Of a DNA stretch of 55,819 bases, positions 34,201 through 42,356 are shown in pieces. Under the pieces are notes generated by a model. The model was given only the letters and a program-made list of their open reading frames with translations, was not told the DNA's origin and made no database searches. This DNA is from Methanoculleus sp. SDB. Lineage in GTDB: Archaea; Halobacteriota; Methanomicrobia; Methanomicrobiales; Methanomicrobiaceae. The stretch is from contig LKUD01000028.1 in NCBI GenBank assembly GCA_001412355.1, positions 1-55,819 of the forward strand. The letters are read 5' to 3'. Made by a program: the position numbers and the translations under genes. Numbering within the stretch: position 1 is the stretch's first letter; every line of letters begins with the position of its first letter.

Positions 34201-35625
34201 ATGTGTGGTATCGTTGGCATCGCGGATGCTGGCGGTGTCTCCTTTTCCCTGTATTATGCGCTGTATGCACTCCAGCACAGGGGACAGGAAAGTGCGGGAA
34301 TTTCCACGTTCGACGGCACCACCCTCTTCAAGTACCGGGGGCACGGACTTGTTGCCGAAGTATTTGACGAATCAATCCTTTCCGGCCTTCTCGGTCCGGT
34401 AGGTGTCGGCCATGTCCGGTACCCGACGACGGGAGAGAAGATACCGGAAAATATCCAGCCGTTCTGTTTTACATTCGGGGGACAGCGCATCGCCATCACC
34501 CACAACGGCAATCTGGTGAATACCGGAGAGCTGAGGGATGCCTTCGAGGAGCGGGGTCAGATCTTCTGCTCGACGACTGATACGGAAGTGATCGGCAACC
34601 TGATCGTCGACGAGCTCCGGAAATCGGGGCGTATGGAAGATGCCGTGCTTCACTGCATGCGTATTCTTCGCGGTTCGTATTCTGTTGTCATCCTTGTCGA
34701 GGGTGTCCTCTATGCGTTCCGGGATCCGCTGGGGATTCGTCCTCTCTGCATCGGGAAGACGGAGACAGGATATGTCGTCTGTTCCGAGAGCGTGGCCATT
34801 GACGCCCTGAACGGGACATTTATCCGCGATGTCAAACCCGGCGAACTGGTCCGTCTCGATGCGGACGGAATTTCCTGCCGGCAGATAGCCCTGTGCCGCC
34901 ATCCGGCGCACTGCGTCTTTGAATATATCTATTTTGCACGTGCCGATTCGGTCGTGGACGGTCGTCTGGTCTATGATGTGCGCAGGCGGATCGGGCAGGC
35001 GCTTGCCGATGCGGATGATATTCGTCCGGATCTTGTCTCTCCTGTTCCCGATTCGGGCATTGCACATGCGATCGGGTACTCGGAACAGTCGGGGATCCCG
35101 TACCGCGAAGGTCTGATGAAGAACCGTTATATGGGACGGACTTTTATCATGCCCTCTCAGGAAGCGCGGGAGAACGCCGTACGCATCAAGCTCAATCCGG
35201 TAAAAGGTCATATCAAGGACAAGTCCGTTGCGCTGGTGGACGACAGCATCGTACGCGGGACGACATCACGGCGGATCATCGGTATCGTGCGCGATGCGGG
35301 AGCGGCGGAGGTTCACATGCGTATCGGTTCCCCTCCCATCAAGGCACCCTGTTACCTGGGTGTCGATATGCCCACCCGCGAGGAACTGATTGCGGGCGAT
35401 CGGGAAAATGAGGCCGTGCGGGAGCGCATCGGGGCATCGTCACTTCGCCACGTCTCGATCGACGCGCTCATTAAGGCAACGGGAATCGATGCCCCCGATC
35501 TCTGTCTGGGCTGTCTGACCGGAGAATATCCGCTCCCCATCGGCTGTGAGCGATGCTCCGAACGCAGGGTTGATTTTGTCTCCGGTACCTATCAGTCCGG
35601 TCTTTCGACGTTTATTGACCGTTAA
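34201..35625 (+). CDS. purF: amidophosphoribosyltransferase
   Basis: PurF starts purine synthesis by converting PRPP and glutamine to phosphoribosylamine. The 474-residue enzyme has Cys2 as nucleophile after Met removal (MCGIVGIAD), a class II glutaminase domain (QHRGQESAGIS, GHVRYPTTGE, THNGNLVN) and a phosphoribosyltransferase domain with VALVDDSIVRGTTS. C-terminal cysteines (CLGCLTGEYPLPIGCERC) suggest a [4Fe-4S] site as in B. subtilis. The start is fixed by the need for Cys2. Confidence 0.96.
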   Translation: MCGIVGIADAGGVSFSLYYALYALQHRGQESAGISTFDGTTLFKYRGHGLVAEVFDESILSGLLGPVGVGHVRYPTTGEKIPENIQPFCFTFGGQRIAITHNGNLVNTGELRDAFEERGQIFCSTTDTEVIGNLIVDELRKSGRMEDAVLHCMRILRGSYSVVILVEGVLYAFRDPLGIRPLCIGKTETGYVVCSESVAIDALNGTFIRDVKPGELVRLDADGISCRQIALCRHPAHCVFEYIYFARADSVVDGRLVYDVRRRIGQALADADDIRPDLVSPVPDSGIAHAIGYSEQSGIPYREGLMKNRYMGRTFIMPSQEARENAVRIKLNPVKGHIKDKSVALVDDSIVRGTTSRRIIGIVRDAGAAEVHMRIGSPPIKAPCYLGVDMPTREELIAGDRENEAVRERIGASSLRHVSIDALIKATGIDAPDLCLGCLTGEYPLPIGCERCSERRVDFVSGTYQSGLSTFIDR

Positions 35626-35637
35626 AGGGATTTTCCC

Positions 35638-35647
35638 GCTTTTTTTA
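35638..35647 (+). terminator. T7 run after purF
   Basis: A run of seven T (35640-35646) occurs 15 bp after the purF stop and fits an archaeal intrinsic terminator. Confidence 0.5.
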
Positions 35648-35707
35648 GGTGTCAGGTCTGACACAGCCAGAAAATAAACTGAGAAACGTTCGTAAAAATA
35701 GAAAAAT

Positions 35708-35781
35708 AGCGAGGGATGGATTTGAACCATCGGTCTACGGGTTATGAGCCCGTCGGGATTTCCTGACTACCCCACCTCGCT
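35708..35781 (-). tRNA. initiator tRNA-Met (CAT)
   Basis: The minus strand folds into a 74-nt cloverleaf with acceptor stem AGCGAGG/CCTCGCT, T arm GATGG-TTCAAAT-CCATC and anticodon CAT in loop CTCATAA. The anticodon stem has the GGG/CCC pairs and the acceptor the A1-T72 pair typical of archaeal initiator tRNA, so I call it the initiator and not an elongator. No CCA is encoded. A TATA element (GCTATATGAG, 35811-35820 on the minus strand) lies ~30 bp upstream. Confidence 0.93.
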
Positions 35782-35810
35782 CCGGGCACTCTATTACATT
35801 GGATTTTGTG

Positions 35811-35820
35811 CTCATATAGC
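35811..35820 (-). promoter_or_regulatory. TATA box of the initiator tRNA gene
   Basis: GCTATATGAG on the minus strand lies about 30-39 bp before the mature 5' end at 35781, which is normal for archaeal tRNA genes. Confidence 0.55.
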
Positions 35821-35892
35821 TTTGCATCGTCCGCCGTCGGCCGGGACACTACCCTACATGCATAAATATCTCCGGCTGAAAAGTACTCGTCC

Positions 35893-36312
35893 ATGGGAGG
35901 AGACGAGGAGTATGATGACGAGCTCCAGCGCATCAGGGAGGAAAAACTCCGCAGGATGCAGGCCTCTCTCGGCCGGACGAAAACGCATGGGGTCGTCGTC
36001 GTCACGGATGAAACACTGCCGGCCATAATCAGCGGGAACCCCCATGTCCTCGTTGATTTCTGGGCGGAATGGTGCGGGCCATGCCGGATGGTCAGCCCCG
36101 TCGTCGAAGAGCTCGCCGCCGACTATGCGGGCAGTGTGCTGGTAGGCACATGCAATACGGATGATAATCCGCTGACATCACGCCGGTTTATGATAACGGC
36201 AATCCCGACACTCATGCTCTTCTCGAACGGACAGCTCGTGGACCGGATTATCGGTGCCCACCCGAAGGAATCGATCCGGGCTCGCATGCAGCGGGCGTTC
36301 GGAATAACCTGA
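35893..36312 (+). CDS. thioredoxin with N-terminal extension
   Basis: The 139-residue protein has the WCGPC active site (VDFWAEWCGPCRMVSPVVEELA, ~residues 58-62) and the cis-Pro motif AIPTLMLFSNG. A charged ~30-residue N-terminal helix (DEEYDDELQRIREEKLRRMQASL) precedes the fold, longer than in standard thioredoxins. It reduces protein disulfides. The start ATG lies ~30 bp after a CATAAATATC box (near 35860-35869). It ends next to the stop of the convergent PCD gene without a gap. Confidence 0.92.
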   Translation: MGGDEEYDDELQRIREEKLRRMQASLGRTKTHGVVVVTDETLPAIISGNPHVLVDFWAEWCGPCRMVSPVVEELAADYAGSVLVGTCNTDDNPLTSRRFMITAIPTLMLFSNGQLVDRIIGAHPKESIRARMQRAFGIT

Positions 36313-36651
36313 TCAGAGACTGCGGGATTGTGCAAATGCCGAGACTTTTGCAGCCATGATAAGGTCGTTTTGGGTGATTCCACCGTATCGGTAGCTGTAC
36401 CAGATCACATCGACATGCCGGTACTCCGTGATCCGGATGTCCGGGTAATGCTCCTGCTCTTTTGCGATGCGGGCTATTTCAGTGACGAGTGCTATGGAAT
36501 CCATGAAGTGCGCCGTTTCGAACCGGCGTATCAGGCGCCCCTCCTCTATCCTCCAGTCCGGTACCTGCGATTTCAGATCGGCAATTTCACGGCGTGTCAG
36601 CGGAGCGAGCCCTTCCTGATCCGGGGTACATTCCATTGATGCCAATTCCAT
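36313..36651 (-). CDS. pterin-4a-carbinolamine dehydratase family protein
   Basis: The 112-residue protein has the PCD/DCoH core: LTRREIADLKSQVPDWRIEEGRLIRRFETAHFMDSIALVTEIARIAKEQEHYPDIRITEYRHVDVIWYSY. The catalytic His residues are in EHYPD and YRHVDV. The classical reaction dehydrates 4a-hydroxytetrahydrobiopterin, and methanogens use other pterins, so the substrate here is uncertain. The start at 36651 (MELASMECTP) or 36636 is possible; upstream in-frame codons to 36726 look non-coding. Confidence 0.9.
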   Translation of the reverse strand: MELASMECTPDQEGLAPLTRREIADLKSQVPDWRIEEGRLIRRFETAHFMDSIALVTEIARIAKEQEHYPDIRITEYRHVDVIWYSYRYGGITQNDLIMAAKVSAFAQSRSL

Positions 36652-36767
36652 GCAATCACTATTGCAGGGGAGTAAAAAAAGAAAACGGATCCCCCGATTC
36701 CGGTGTTCATACGGATGAACAGGCATAAATCACCCGTTCGGCACATATTGCGTCACGGAGAACGGAA

Positions 36768-37715
36768 ATGGAGGGCGGACTGTTTGTAGAGGCGGCACTG
36801 CTCGCGGGGGGGCTGCTCCTGCGGAGCGTGCCTGTTATGGTGGCCGGTGTGCTTCTCGCAGAATTGCTCGTCGCGCTCCGCATCACGGACCGGATTGCAG
36901 CACTCGTACTCCCGGTAACACGTTTTTCCCATCTGTCGCAGGAATGTGGGGCCTGTTTTCTCATGGCATTCGTCTCCGCGACCGCGGCAAACGCCATGCT
37001 CGCGGACCATTACCATCACGGGAGGATCGAGCGGAAGGAACTTGTCATCGCATCCCTCCTGAATTCGTTTCCGGCAATCGTGATGCACTGGCGTATTCTC
37101 CTGCCCGTGTACATCCCGCTGCTCGGGGTCGCGGGCGCACTGTACTTCCTCATTCTCACCGCTGTCGGGCTGGTGAAAAGTTGTATCGTCATGGTTGCGG
37201 GACGGGCGCTTCTTCCGGAGCAGGACGGCATATTCAGGATTCCCGAAGCGAAGCCACGACCGGAACTGCGCGATCTGATCGCGAATGTCCGGCAGTCGGC
37301 AAAAAAACCGCTGGCACGGATTCTTGCCGTCACCATACCGACCATCATCATTATTGCCGTGCTGATTGAGGCGGGGGTGTTCGACCGCCTCGGGGAGTCC
37401 CTGAGCGGGGTGTCCGGATTTTTTCCGGTTCCGGTGGAGGGTGTGGGCATCATCGCAGCCCAGTTTGCCAACTATATCGCCGCTGCCGGTATTGCCTCAC
37501 CTCTCTATGTACGCGGTGTCATCTCCACCCGCGATCTTGTGCTCACCATGCTTGTGGGAAACGTGCTCTCGAGCGTCACCCGGACGGCCCGGTGGTTCGG
37601 CCCGGCATATGTCGGTATTTTCGGGCTCCGTATCGGTACGGAAGTGATGTTCTATTCCACGCTCCTGAGAAACGGGATCATGCTCATCGCGATCTTCGGC
37701 ATCGCAGCGTTCTGA
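36768..37715 (+). CDS. membrane protein with nucleoside-recognition (GATE) domain, COG3366 type
   Basis: The 315-residue protein has about eight membrane helices and the GATE repeats: the first half contains FSHLSQECGACFLMAFVSATAANAMLADHYHHGRI and HWRILLPVYIP, the second IAAQFANYIAAAGIASPLYVRGVISTRDLVLTMLVGNVLSSVTRTARW. The family is related to the gate domains of nucleoside and spore-maturation proteins, but the archaeal members have no proven transport substrate. It has its own start and no operon partner. The PCD gene is divergent. Confidence 0.85.
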   Translation: MEGGLFVEAALLAGGLLLRSVPVMVAGVLLAELLVALRITDRIAALVLPVTRFSHLSQECGACFLMAFVSATAANAMLADHYHHGRIERKELVIASLLNSFPAIVMHWRILLPVYIPLLGVAGALYFLILTAVGLVKSCIVMVAGRALLPEQDGIFRIPEAKPRPELRDLIANVRQSAKKPLARILAVTIPTIIIIAVLIEAGVFDRLGESLSGVSGFFPVPVEGVGIIAAQFANYIAAAGIASPLYVRGVISTRDLVLTMLVGNVLSSVTRTARWFGPAYVGIFGLRIGTEVMFYSTLLRNGIMLIAIFGIAAF

Positions 37716-37959
37716 AAGTGATATGCGCGGCATTGTTCGGCCGGCAGGAAGCAATCGCCTGAATTGTGGCCTTAATATTTCCAGATACGTCAATAAAGAG
37801 AGCTCTGTCCCCTGTTTATCCGGTTCCCTCCTGCCGGGCGGATGTCGCGTTGATACAATAAGGAAACATTGTAAACCGAACGCGAATGCCCTTTAAATCA
37901 TACAATCTCTCCAAAACAGCACCTGATGTAGAGGGAGCGGGGGTTTCCCCTACCAGAAA

Positions 37960-37970
37960 CTATATAAAAT
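37960..37970 (+). promoter_or_regulatory. TATA box before a 59-residue gene
   Basis: CTATATAAAAT lies 27-37 bp upstream of ATG 37997, a near-ideal archaeal TATA box. It supports the small gene at 37997-38176 as real. In the preceding 240 bp after the GATE gene I see nothing coding. Confidence 0.65.
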
Positions 37971-37996
37971 GTTCCCCGTAACCACTGTGTAGAGCA

Positions 37997-38176
37997 ATGA
38001 GTATACGCACAATCGGCTCAGGTTTCCTGTTTAAACCCCTCGACGTGCCGGATCTTGAAGAGCGGGAAGAAATCTCCCTCCTCATGGATTCAACGGGTGA
38101 CGGGTACGACGACTGCATACGGATCGATGATCCGGACCTGCGCATCTTCATCGCGGAACGCGACGAACTGGACTGA
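37997..38176 (+). CDS. small acidic hypothetical protein (59 residues)
   Basis: The reading frame starts MSIRTIGSGFLFKPLDVPDLEEREEISLLMDS and ends in DLRIFIAERDELD. It is strongly acidic, without cysteines in pairs or a membrane segment. It is short, but a good TATA box sits at the right distance and codon use resembles the neighbours. It has no recognisable family. It precedes, on the opposite strand, the decayed acetyltransferase. It could be an orphan antitoxin or a regulator, but that is only a guess. Confidence 0.5.
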   Translation: MSIRTIGSGFLFKPLDVPDLEEREEISLLMDSTGDGYDDCIRIDDPDLRIFIAERDELD

Positions 38177-38251
38177 AATCTTCCTGAAAACAGGAATTTG
38201 TCCTCCCTTGTGGGCGGTTGCCTATGCCACAGACCCCGGGGTACGACGTTT

Positions 38252-39044
38252 TTATTCCATCTCAAACGAGGTAATTCCATAGATCCTGTCGAGAGGCAGC
38301 GATGGAATTGCCCGTGTGTACATTCTCACGGTCTCGAACACCGGCGTCATCCCGAATCGTTTTGCAAGGCGGAGGCCGTCCCTGTTGCGTTCGGGGACGT
38401 CCAAAAAGACGGGGCCCGGGGCAGCCGCGGCAAGGGCGCGGAACAATCTGTCGGCACCTCCCGGCGTATCTGCGCATAAAGGGCCGATTTTATGGCCTTT
38501 TTCACATCGTCGGGCAACGCCGTACCCCAGAACCCCTCCGTCGTCGCCGGGATCGACGAACGCATGGCAGCCGGGACGTGACAGCCAGCAGTGCAGGAAC
38601 GTTTCACGCGGTGCCGGGAAGTGCAGGAGGTCATATGCCGCGATCTCCGCAAAAGGCACGGAGGCTGCCTATACGGGACCTTCAGCATCAATACACCCCC
38701 CTGTTCCTTCGAAACGGATACTCCGGAACGCGAACATAAAGCCGCTCCTGTCCCTGTACTTCTGCTGCATGGCCGCCACTCCGTCGATACCGACAATCCT
38801 GTCGCCCGCATGCGCGATGGCGGTGCCGATGCTCTCTCCGCCGATGCCCTGTCCCCGCATATCCTCCCGCAGCCGAGGCAACAGGCTCTCCCTCTGATTC
38901 GGCGATGAAAAAACCAGCGGGATCGATCGCGTAGAAGCACTCTGCGTCGTGGACACCGGGATTCCACCCCTCCCTCCCTGCCTAGCGGATTGCCACGTCA
39001 ACATCATTCCTCTCCATCGTCCTGATTGTCACATCCGGCACCAT
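38252..39044 (-). pseudogene. decayed GNAT acetyltransferase
   Basis: Fragments of one GNAT protein occur in order on the minus strand. The start reads MVPDVTIRTMERNDVDVAIR and then hits TAG (38984-38982). The same frame continues REGWNPGVHDAECFYAIDPAGFFIAESEGEPVAS. Coding then resumes in another frame with REDMRGQGIGGESIG...GDRIVGIDGVAAMQQKYRD.SGF...RFEGTGG, and in a third frame VPFAEIAAYDLLHFPAPRETF...HKIGPLCAD...GMTPVFETVRMYT...YGITSFE to the end at 38252. Between the first two pieces ~20 residues expected for the GNAT core are missing. So there is at least one nonsense codon and two frame changes, one with a deletion. Intact homologues would have ~285 residues. Confidence 0.85.
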
Positions 39045-39091
39045 AATCATCGCTCCATACAGGAGAGTGGTTTGTTCCGGATATCAGTCTT

Positions 39092-39928
39092 TCATGTTAT
39101 GACCGCTTTCTGAAAACGCCACCATGCAAGAGAAAACATCACGCCGGCAAATACGATCAGCACGAGAAACGATACCAGGATATCACCGGGCGTGGTGGTA
39201 AAATGGAGTCCGATTGCGGTAAAATTCTCTCCGATTGCAAAGTACCGGATCCCGGTGATGAGGTGGGTTAAGGGATTGATAACCGAAATGTCGCGCAGGA
39301 TTTGGGGGAATGCATCGGTCGGGTAGAGGGCGTTGCTTGCAAAGAAGATCGGCATCGTCAGGAGGGTGATGACCCCCTGCAGCCCCTCGGGGCTCTCCAT
39401 GGAGATGGAGATCGTTGCCGACAGGAAGAGGAAGCCGAGGGAAAACATCCCGACAAATACGAGGATGCCTGCAACCGCCACCAGTATTCCTGCAGGTGAC
39501 AGGCCACGGAAAAATTCCACGCCCAGCACGAGGCCGAAGAGCATGATGATGATCGCCTGGATGAACGACTTTGTCATGCCGGAGAGGGCGATGCCGATGA
39601 TGATATGACTCCGCGGGAGCGGGCTGGCAAGGATTTCGCGCATGAGGCCCCAGTTTTTATCGAACAGAAGCACGATACCCCCGAAAAGGCTGGTAAAAAG
39701 GGTCGTCATCGCAATGATGCCGGCAGCCATGAACGTCAGGTACCCGACCGCCTCCACACCCGGAACGGCGGGGACGCTCATGCTGATCCGGTCGAAACTG
39801 CTGGACATGGCGATGCCGAAGAATGCCATCCAGAGTGCGGGCTGGACAAGCGATGAGATGAGGAGTGTCCTGAACCTGAAGAACCTGAGCATATCCCGCC
39901 AGTACACCGTCAGAAATCCCGTATTCAT
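39092..39928 (-). CDS. ABC-2 type transporter permease (DrrB-like)
   Basis: The 278-residue protein has six membrane helices and the ABC-2 pattern: an N-terminal RDMLRFFRFRTLLISSLVQPALWMAFFG, the linker with DKNWGLMREILASPLPRSHIIIG (conserved REI-ASP), and the C-terminal FFASNALYPTDAFPQILRDISVINPLTHLITGIRY. It overlaps the ATPase gene by ATGA. The pair forms a two-gene exporter of the daunorubicin-resistance class. The substrate is unknown. Confidence 0.93.
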   Translation of the reverse strand: MNTGFLTVYWRDMLRFFRFRTLLISSLVQPALWMAFFGIAMSSSFDRISMSVPAVPGVEAVGYLTFMAAGIIAMTTLFTSLFGGIVLLFDKNWGLMREILASPLPRSHIIIGIALSGMTKSFIQAIIIMLFGLVLGVEFFRGLSPAGILVAVAGILVFVGMFSLGFLFLSATISISMESPEGLQGVITLLTMPIFFASNALYPTDAFPQILRDISVINPLTHLITGIRYFAIGENFTAIGLHFTTTPGDILVSFLVLIVFAGVMFSLAWWRFQKAVIT

Positions 39929-40887
39929 GGCCGCCGCCCCCGGTATGGCGTCCCGACTCCCCCTTCCCGCAGCTCCCTGCCGGTATAATGGACAAACACA
40001 TCGTCCATTGAGGGTTTTTTCAGGTTTACAGCCGAAATATGCAATCCGCCGGCTCGCAGCGTATCCATGAAGACCGGAAGCAGCAGGGTTCCGTCACCAT
40101 CCACCATGATGAAAAGCCCTTTCTTCTTCCTCCGGATTGATGTGACGCGGCTGTCGGTTGACAGCATCGTATGCGCCGCATCGTTATCCGATGTTTCTAT
40201 GTAGATACTGTCCCGGCCAAGCGCGTTTTTCAGCTGCCACGTCGTGCCGGTCGCGATGATCTTTCCGTGGTCGATAATGCTGATCCGATTGCTGAGATGG
40301 TCGGCTTCATCCATGTAATGGGTGGTCAGAAATATCGTCGTCCCCTCCCGGTTGACCCGGGTGAGGTACTCCCACATCCTGATGCGGGTCTGGGGATCGA
40401 GGCCAAGGGTCGGTTCGTCGAGAAACAGCACCTTTGGCCGGGTCATCAGCCCGCGTGCGATTTCAAGCCTGCGTTTCATGCCGCCGGAGAGTTCTTTCGT
40501 GAGGGCGTCCTGTTTTTCTTCGAGCTCGACGAGGGAGAGGAGTTCGTCGATACGCCGTCTCCGTTCCGATTTTTCGAGATTGTACAGTCTGCCGTGGAAC
40601 TCGAGGATCTCCCGGACCGTCATATCGCGGTCGAGGGTCACCTCCTGAAAGACTATCCCTATCGATTCCCGGACCTTCTCCGGTTCGCGGGCGAGATCAT
40701 AGCCCGCAATCCTGACTTCACCCTCCTGCAGGGTGAGAAGCGTGATGAGGATATTGATCACCGTGCTTTTCCCTGCGCCGTTGGGACCAAGGAATGAAAA
40801 AATTTCGCCTTTTTGAACCTGGAATGAGATGCCGTCCACTGCGGTGAACGTACCGTAGCGATAGACGAGATTCCGGACATCAATCAT
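39925..40887 (-). CDS. ABC transporter ATP-binding protein (DrrA-like)
   Basis: The 320-residue ATPase has Walker A GPNGAGKS, signature LSGGMKRRLEIARG, Walker B VLFLDEPTLGLDP and the switch TTHYMDEA. A C-terminal domain (~240-320) has the DrrA-type tail (IHISAV-like LHISAVNLKKPSMDDVFVHYTGREL). The start at ATG 40887 (MIDVRNLVYRYG) gives the usual family length; GTG 40899 would add four residues and is also acceptable. It is the first gene of the pair with the permease. Confidence 0.93.
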   Translation of the reverse strand: MIDVRNLVYRYGTFTAVDGISFQVQKGEIFSFLGPNGAGKSTVINILITLLTLQEGEVRIAGYDLAREPEKVRESIGIVFQEVTLDRDMTVREILEFHGRLYNLEKSERRRRIDELLSLVELEEKQDALTKELSGGMKRRLEIARGLMTRPKVLFLDEPTLGLDPQTRIRMWEYLTRVNREGTTIFLTTHYMDEADHLSNRISIIDHGKIIATGTTWQLKNALGRDSIYIETSDNDAAHTMLSTDSRVTSIRRKKKGLFIMVDGDGTLLLPVFMDTLRAGGLHISAVNLKKPSMDDVFVHYTGRELREGGVGTPYRGRRP

Positions 40888-40899
40888 CGTGGCGTTCAC

Positions 40900-41197
40900 G
40901 CTTCACCACTGTCCGGTTCCGGATGAATGCGAGCGCCGGTTATCATCCCGGCCCTCTTCCCGGTAAGAGAGGCTCCGCTTCGTACATTCCCGGATTCTTT
41001 CCTCCCGCCGGCGGCATGTACCGCGGTGTCGCCACCGAATGCCGCCCGGGCGGGGAGACCGGGATATCTTTCGATGCATCCCTGTATCGTTGATATCGCC
41101 GGAAACACCCGGCGGACACCGGAGTAAAACAGGGCGCAGTATAGCATATCAGGGATGTCGCGGCATGATTAAAAATAGGTTTCTCAGGGGAACAGGT
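40900..41197. other. gene-poor divergent region
   Basis: The gap between the ABC operon and the SRAP gene is ~340 bp. An 83-residue frame on the minus strand (40896-41147) ends in a GTGA overlap with the alternative ABC start. It is Gly/Arg-rich and has no domain or clear promoter, so I do not call it a gene. Apart from the SRAP promoter at the right end I see nothing convincing. Confidence 0.5.
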
Positions 41198-41206
41198 CAT
41201 ATATCT
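41198..41206 (+). promoter_or_regulatory. TATA box of the SRAP gene
   Basis: CATATATCT lies 32-40 bp upstream of the ATG at 41238, at a spacing that gives a short leader. Confidence 0.55.
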
Positions 41207-41237
41207 CTGGCGCCAACGTCTTTTTTCGGGAAACACT

Positions 41238-41906
41238 ATGTGCGGACGGTATTCTCTCGTAGTTGACGGTGATTTCGGGAAGAGATTCAGGGTGCATATC
41301 CCGGCGATGGGCCTTCGTTCACGGTTCAATGTGGTGCCGGGTCAGGTAATGCCGGTGATATGCGGGGCAGGCGAGCGCCGGTGTACAGCCATGACCTGGG
41401 GATTTGTTCCCGTCTCTGCCCGTGACGATGCACACCCGCGCCGCCTGATCAATGCCCGGGCAGAGACGGTTGCCAAACTGCCGTCATTTCGTCGCGCATT
41501 TATCGGATGCCGGTGTATCGTCCCGGCAAGCGGTTTCTTCGAATGGAAAGCGGAGGGCAGGCGGCGCATTCCCTTCTACTACCGGCTTCGCAATGAAAAT
41601 CTGTTCGGATTTGCCGGTGTGTACAGTGTCCTGCCGGGCGAGGACGGCGCCGCCCGCCGGACCTACACCATCATAACGACCCCTGCAAATTCACTCGTAT
41701 CGGCCGTGCACGACCGGATGCCTGCAATTCTCCGGCGAACCGACGAGGAACGCTGGCTTTCCGGGATGGCGGACGTCCTCCCTCTGGATGAGATCCTTGC
41801 CCCCTGCCCGTCGGACCGCATGGAGGGGTATCCTGTCTCTGAACGGATAAATGATCCCGGGCACGAGGATGAGGACCTGATCCGGCCCCTGTGCGGCTTG
41901 CTGTAG
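41238..41906 (+). CDS. SRAP family protein (YedK/HMCES-like)
   Basis: The 222-residue protein has all SRAP hallmarks: Cys2 (MCGRYSLVV), NARAET, the acidic GFFEWK motif and HDRMPAIL. YedK and HMCES attach through Cys2 to abasic sites in single-stranded DNA, forming a thiazolidine shield against breakage, with the Glu and His taking part. The start is fixed by the need for Cys2 to become the N-terminus. It stands alone, with no SOS genes beside it. Confidence 0.95.
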   Translation: MCGRYSLVVDGDFGKRFRVHIPAMGLRSRFNVVPGQVMPVICGAGERRCTAMTWGFVPVSARDDAHPRRLINARAETVAKLPSFRRAFIGCRCIVPASGFFEWKAEGRRRIPFYYRLRNENLFGFAGVYSVLPGEDGAARRTYTIITTPANSLVSAVHDRMPAILRRTDEERWLSGMADVLPLDEILAPCPSDRMEGYPVSERINDPGHEDEDLIRPLCGLL

Positions 41907-41960
41907 CCGCCTCCGGGCGGGAGCATAATCTTCATATGAATACCTCATGAATGTCTCCCC

Positions 41961-42224
41961 ATGACGGTGAACAGGGATCTCCAGAAGAAGATGAAAGAGC
42001 GTATCGATAACCTCTTCGCCACGTACGGCGGCAACTCCGGGTTGTTGATGGGAGAGCTGGCATCGCTTGGTTTTGTTCAAAAAGGGGGCAATATCGCGGC
42101 GAAAACCCTCGAGCATACAAACCTCGAGTTGTTTCTGATCATCGGGTATGCGCAGGACGGGAGCATTGCGAATTATGAAATCATTCCGTTTGCCGAAATG
42201 AAACTCTCACGAAAAGAGGGGTGA
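41961..42224 (+). CDS. conserved-looking hypothetical protein (87 residues)
   Basis: The protein has an N-terminal helix (RDLQKKMKERIDNLFATYG) and a beta-rich half (NLELFLIIGYAQDGSIANYEIIPFAEMKLSRKEG). No membrane segment, cysteine or known motif is present. An AT-rich CATAATCTTCATATG stretch (~41924-41938) lies ~25 bp upstream and could be its promoter. I do not recognise the family and give no function. The gene precedes a sensor kinase but has a separate promoter context. Confidence 0.65.
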   Translation: MTVNRDLQKKMKERIDNLFATYGGNSGLLMGELASLGFVQKGGNIAAKTLEHTNLELFLIIGYAQDGSIANYEIIPFAEMKLSRKEG

Positions 42225-42323
42225 TTCGCTTCTTTTACGGTTTCATCGCAGGGAAAACGCAATGGGATATATTTAAGGTGCAGAAAAGGAATTTTCATGT
42301 AATCAGTAATTTTCTGCAATCCG

Positions 42324-42356
42324 GGCATCAGCGTGAAGCGGAAGTGAGCTGATGCC
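42324..42356 (+). promoter_or_regulatory. hairpin that buries the start codon of a sensor kinase
   Basis: GGCATCAGC (42324-42332) and GCTGATGCC (42348-42356) form a perfect 9-bp stem with a 15-nt loop. The start codon of the kinase (ATG, 42352-42354) lies within the 3' arm. A TATA-like GATATATTTAA (42265-42275) far upstream puts the hairpin inside a leader of ~60 nt. It could control translation. If ATG 42367 is the true start, the hairpin is in the leader instead. Confidence 0.55.

Noticed and set aside
36207-36312. overlap of the thioredoxin and PCD genes
   Set aside because: The stops abut exactly (36312/36313) and do not overlap; this is a normal compact convergent pair.
40896-41147. 83-residue frame ending in an overlap with the ABC ATPase
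   Set aside because: The overlap is suggestive, but there is no ribosome-binding site, domain or typical composition.
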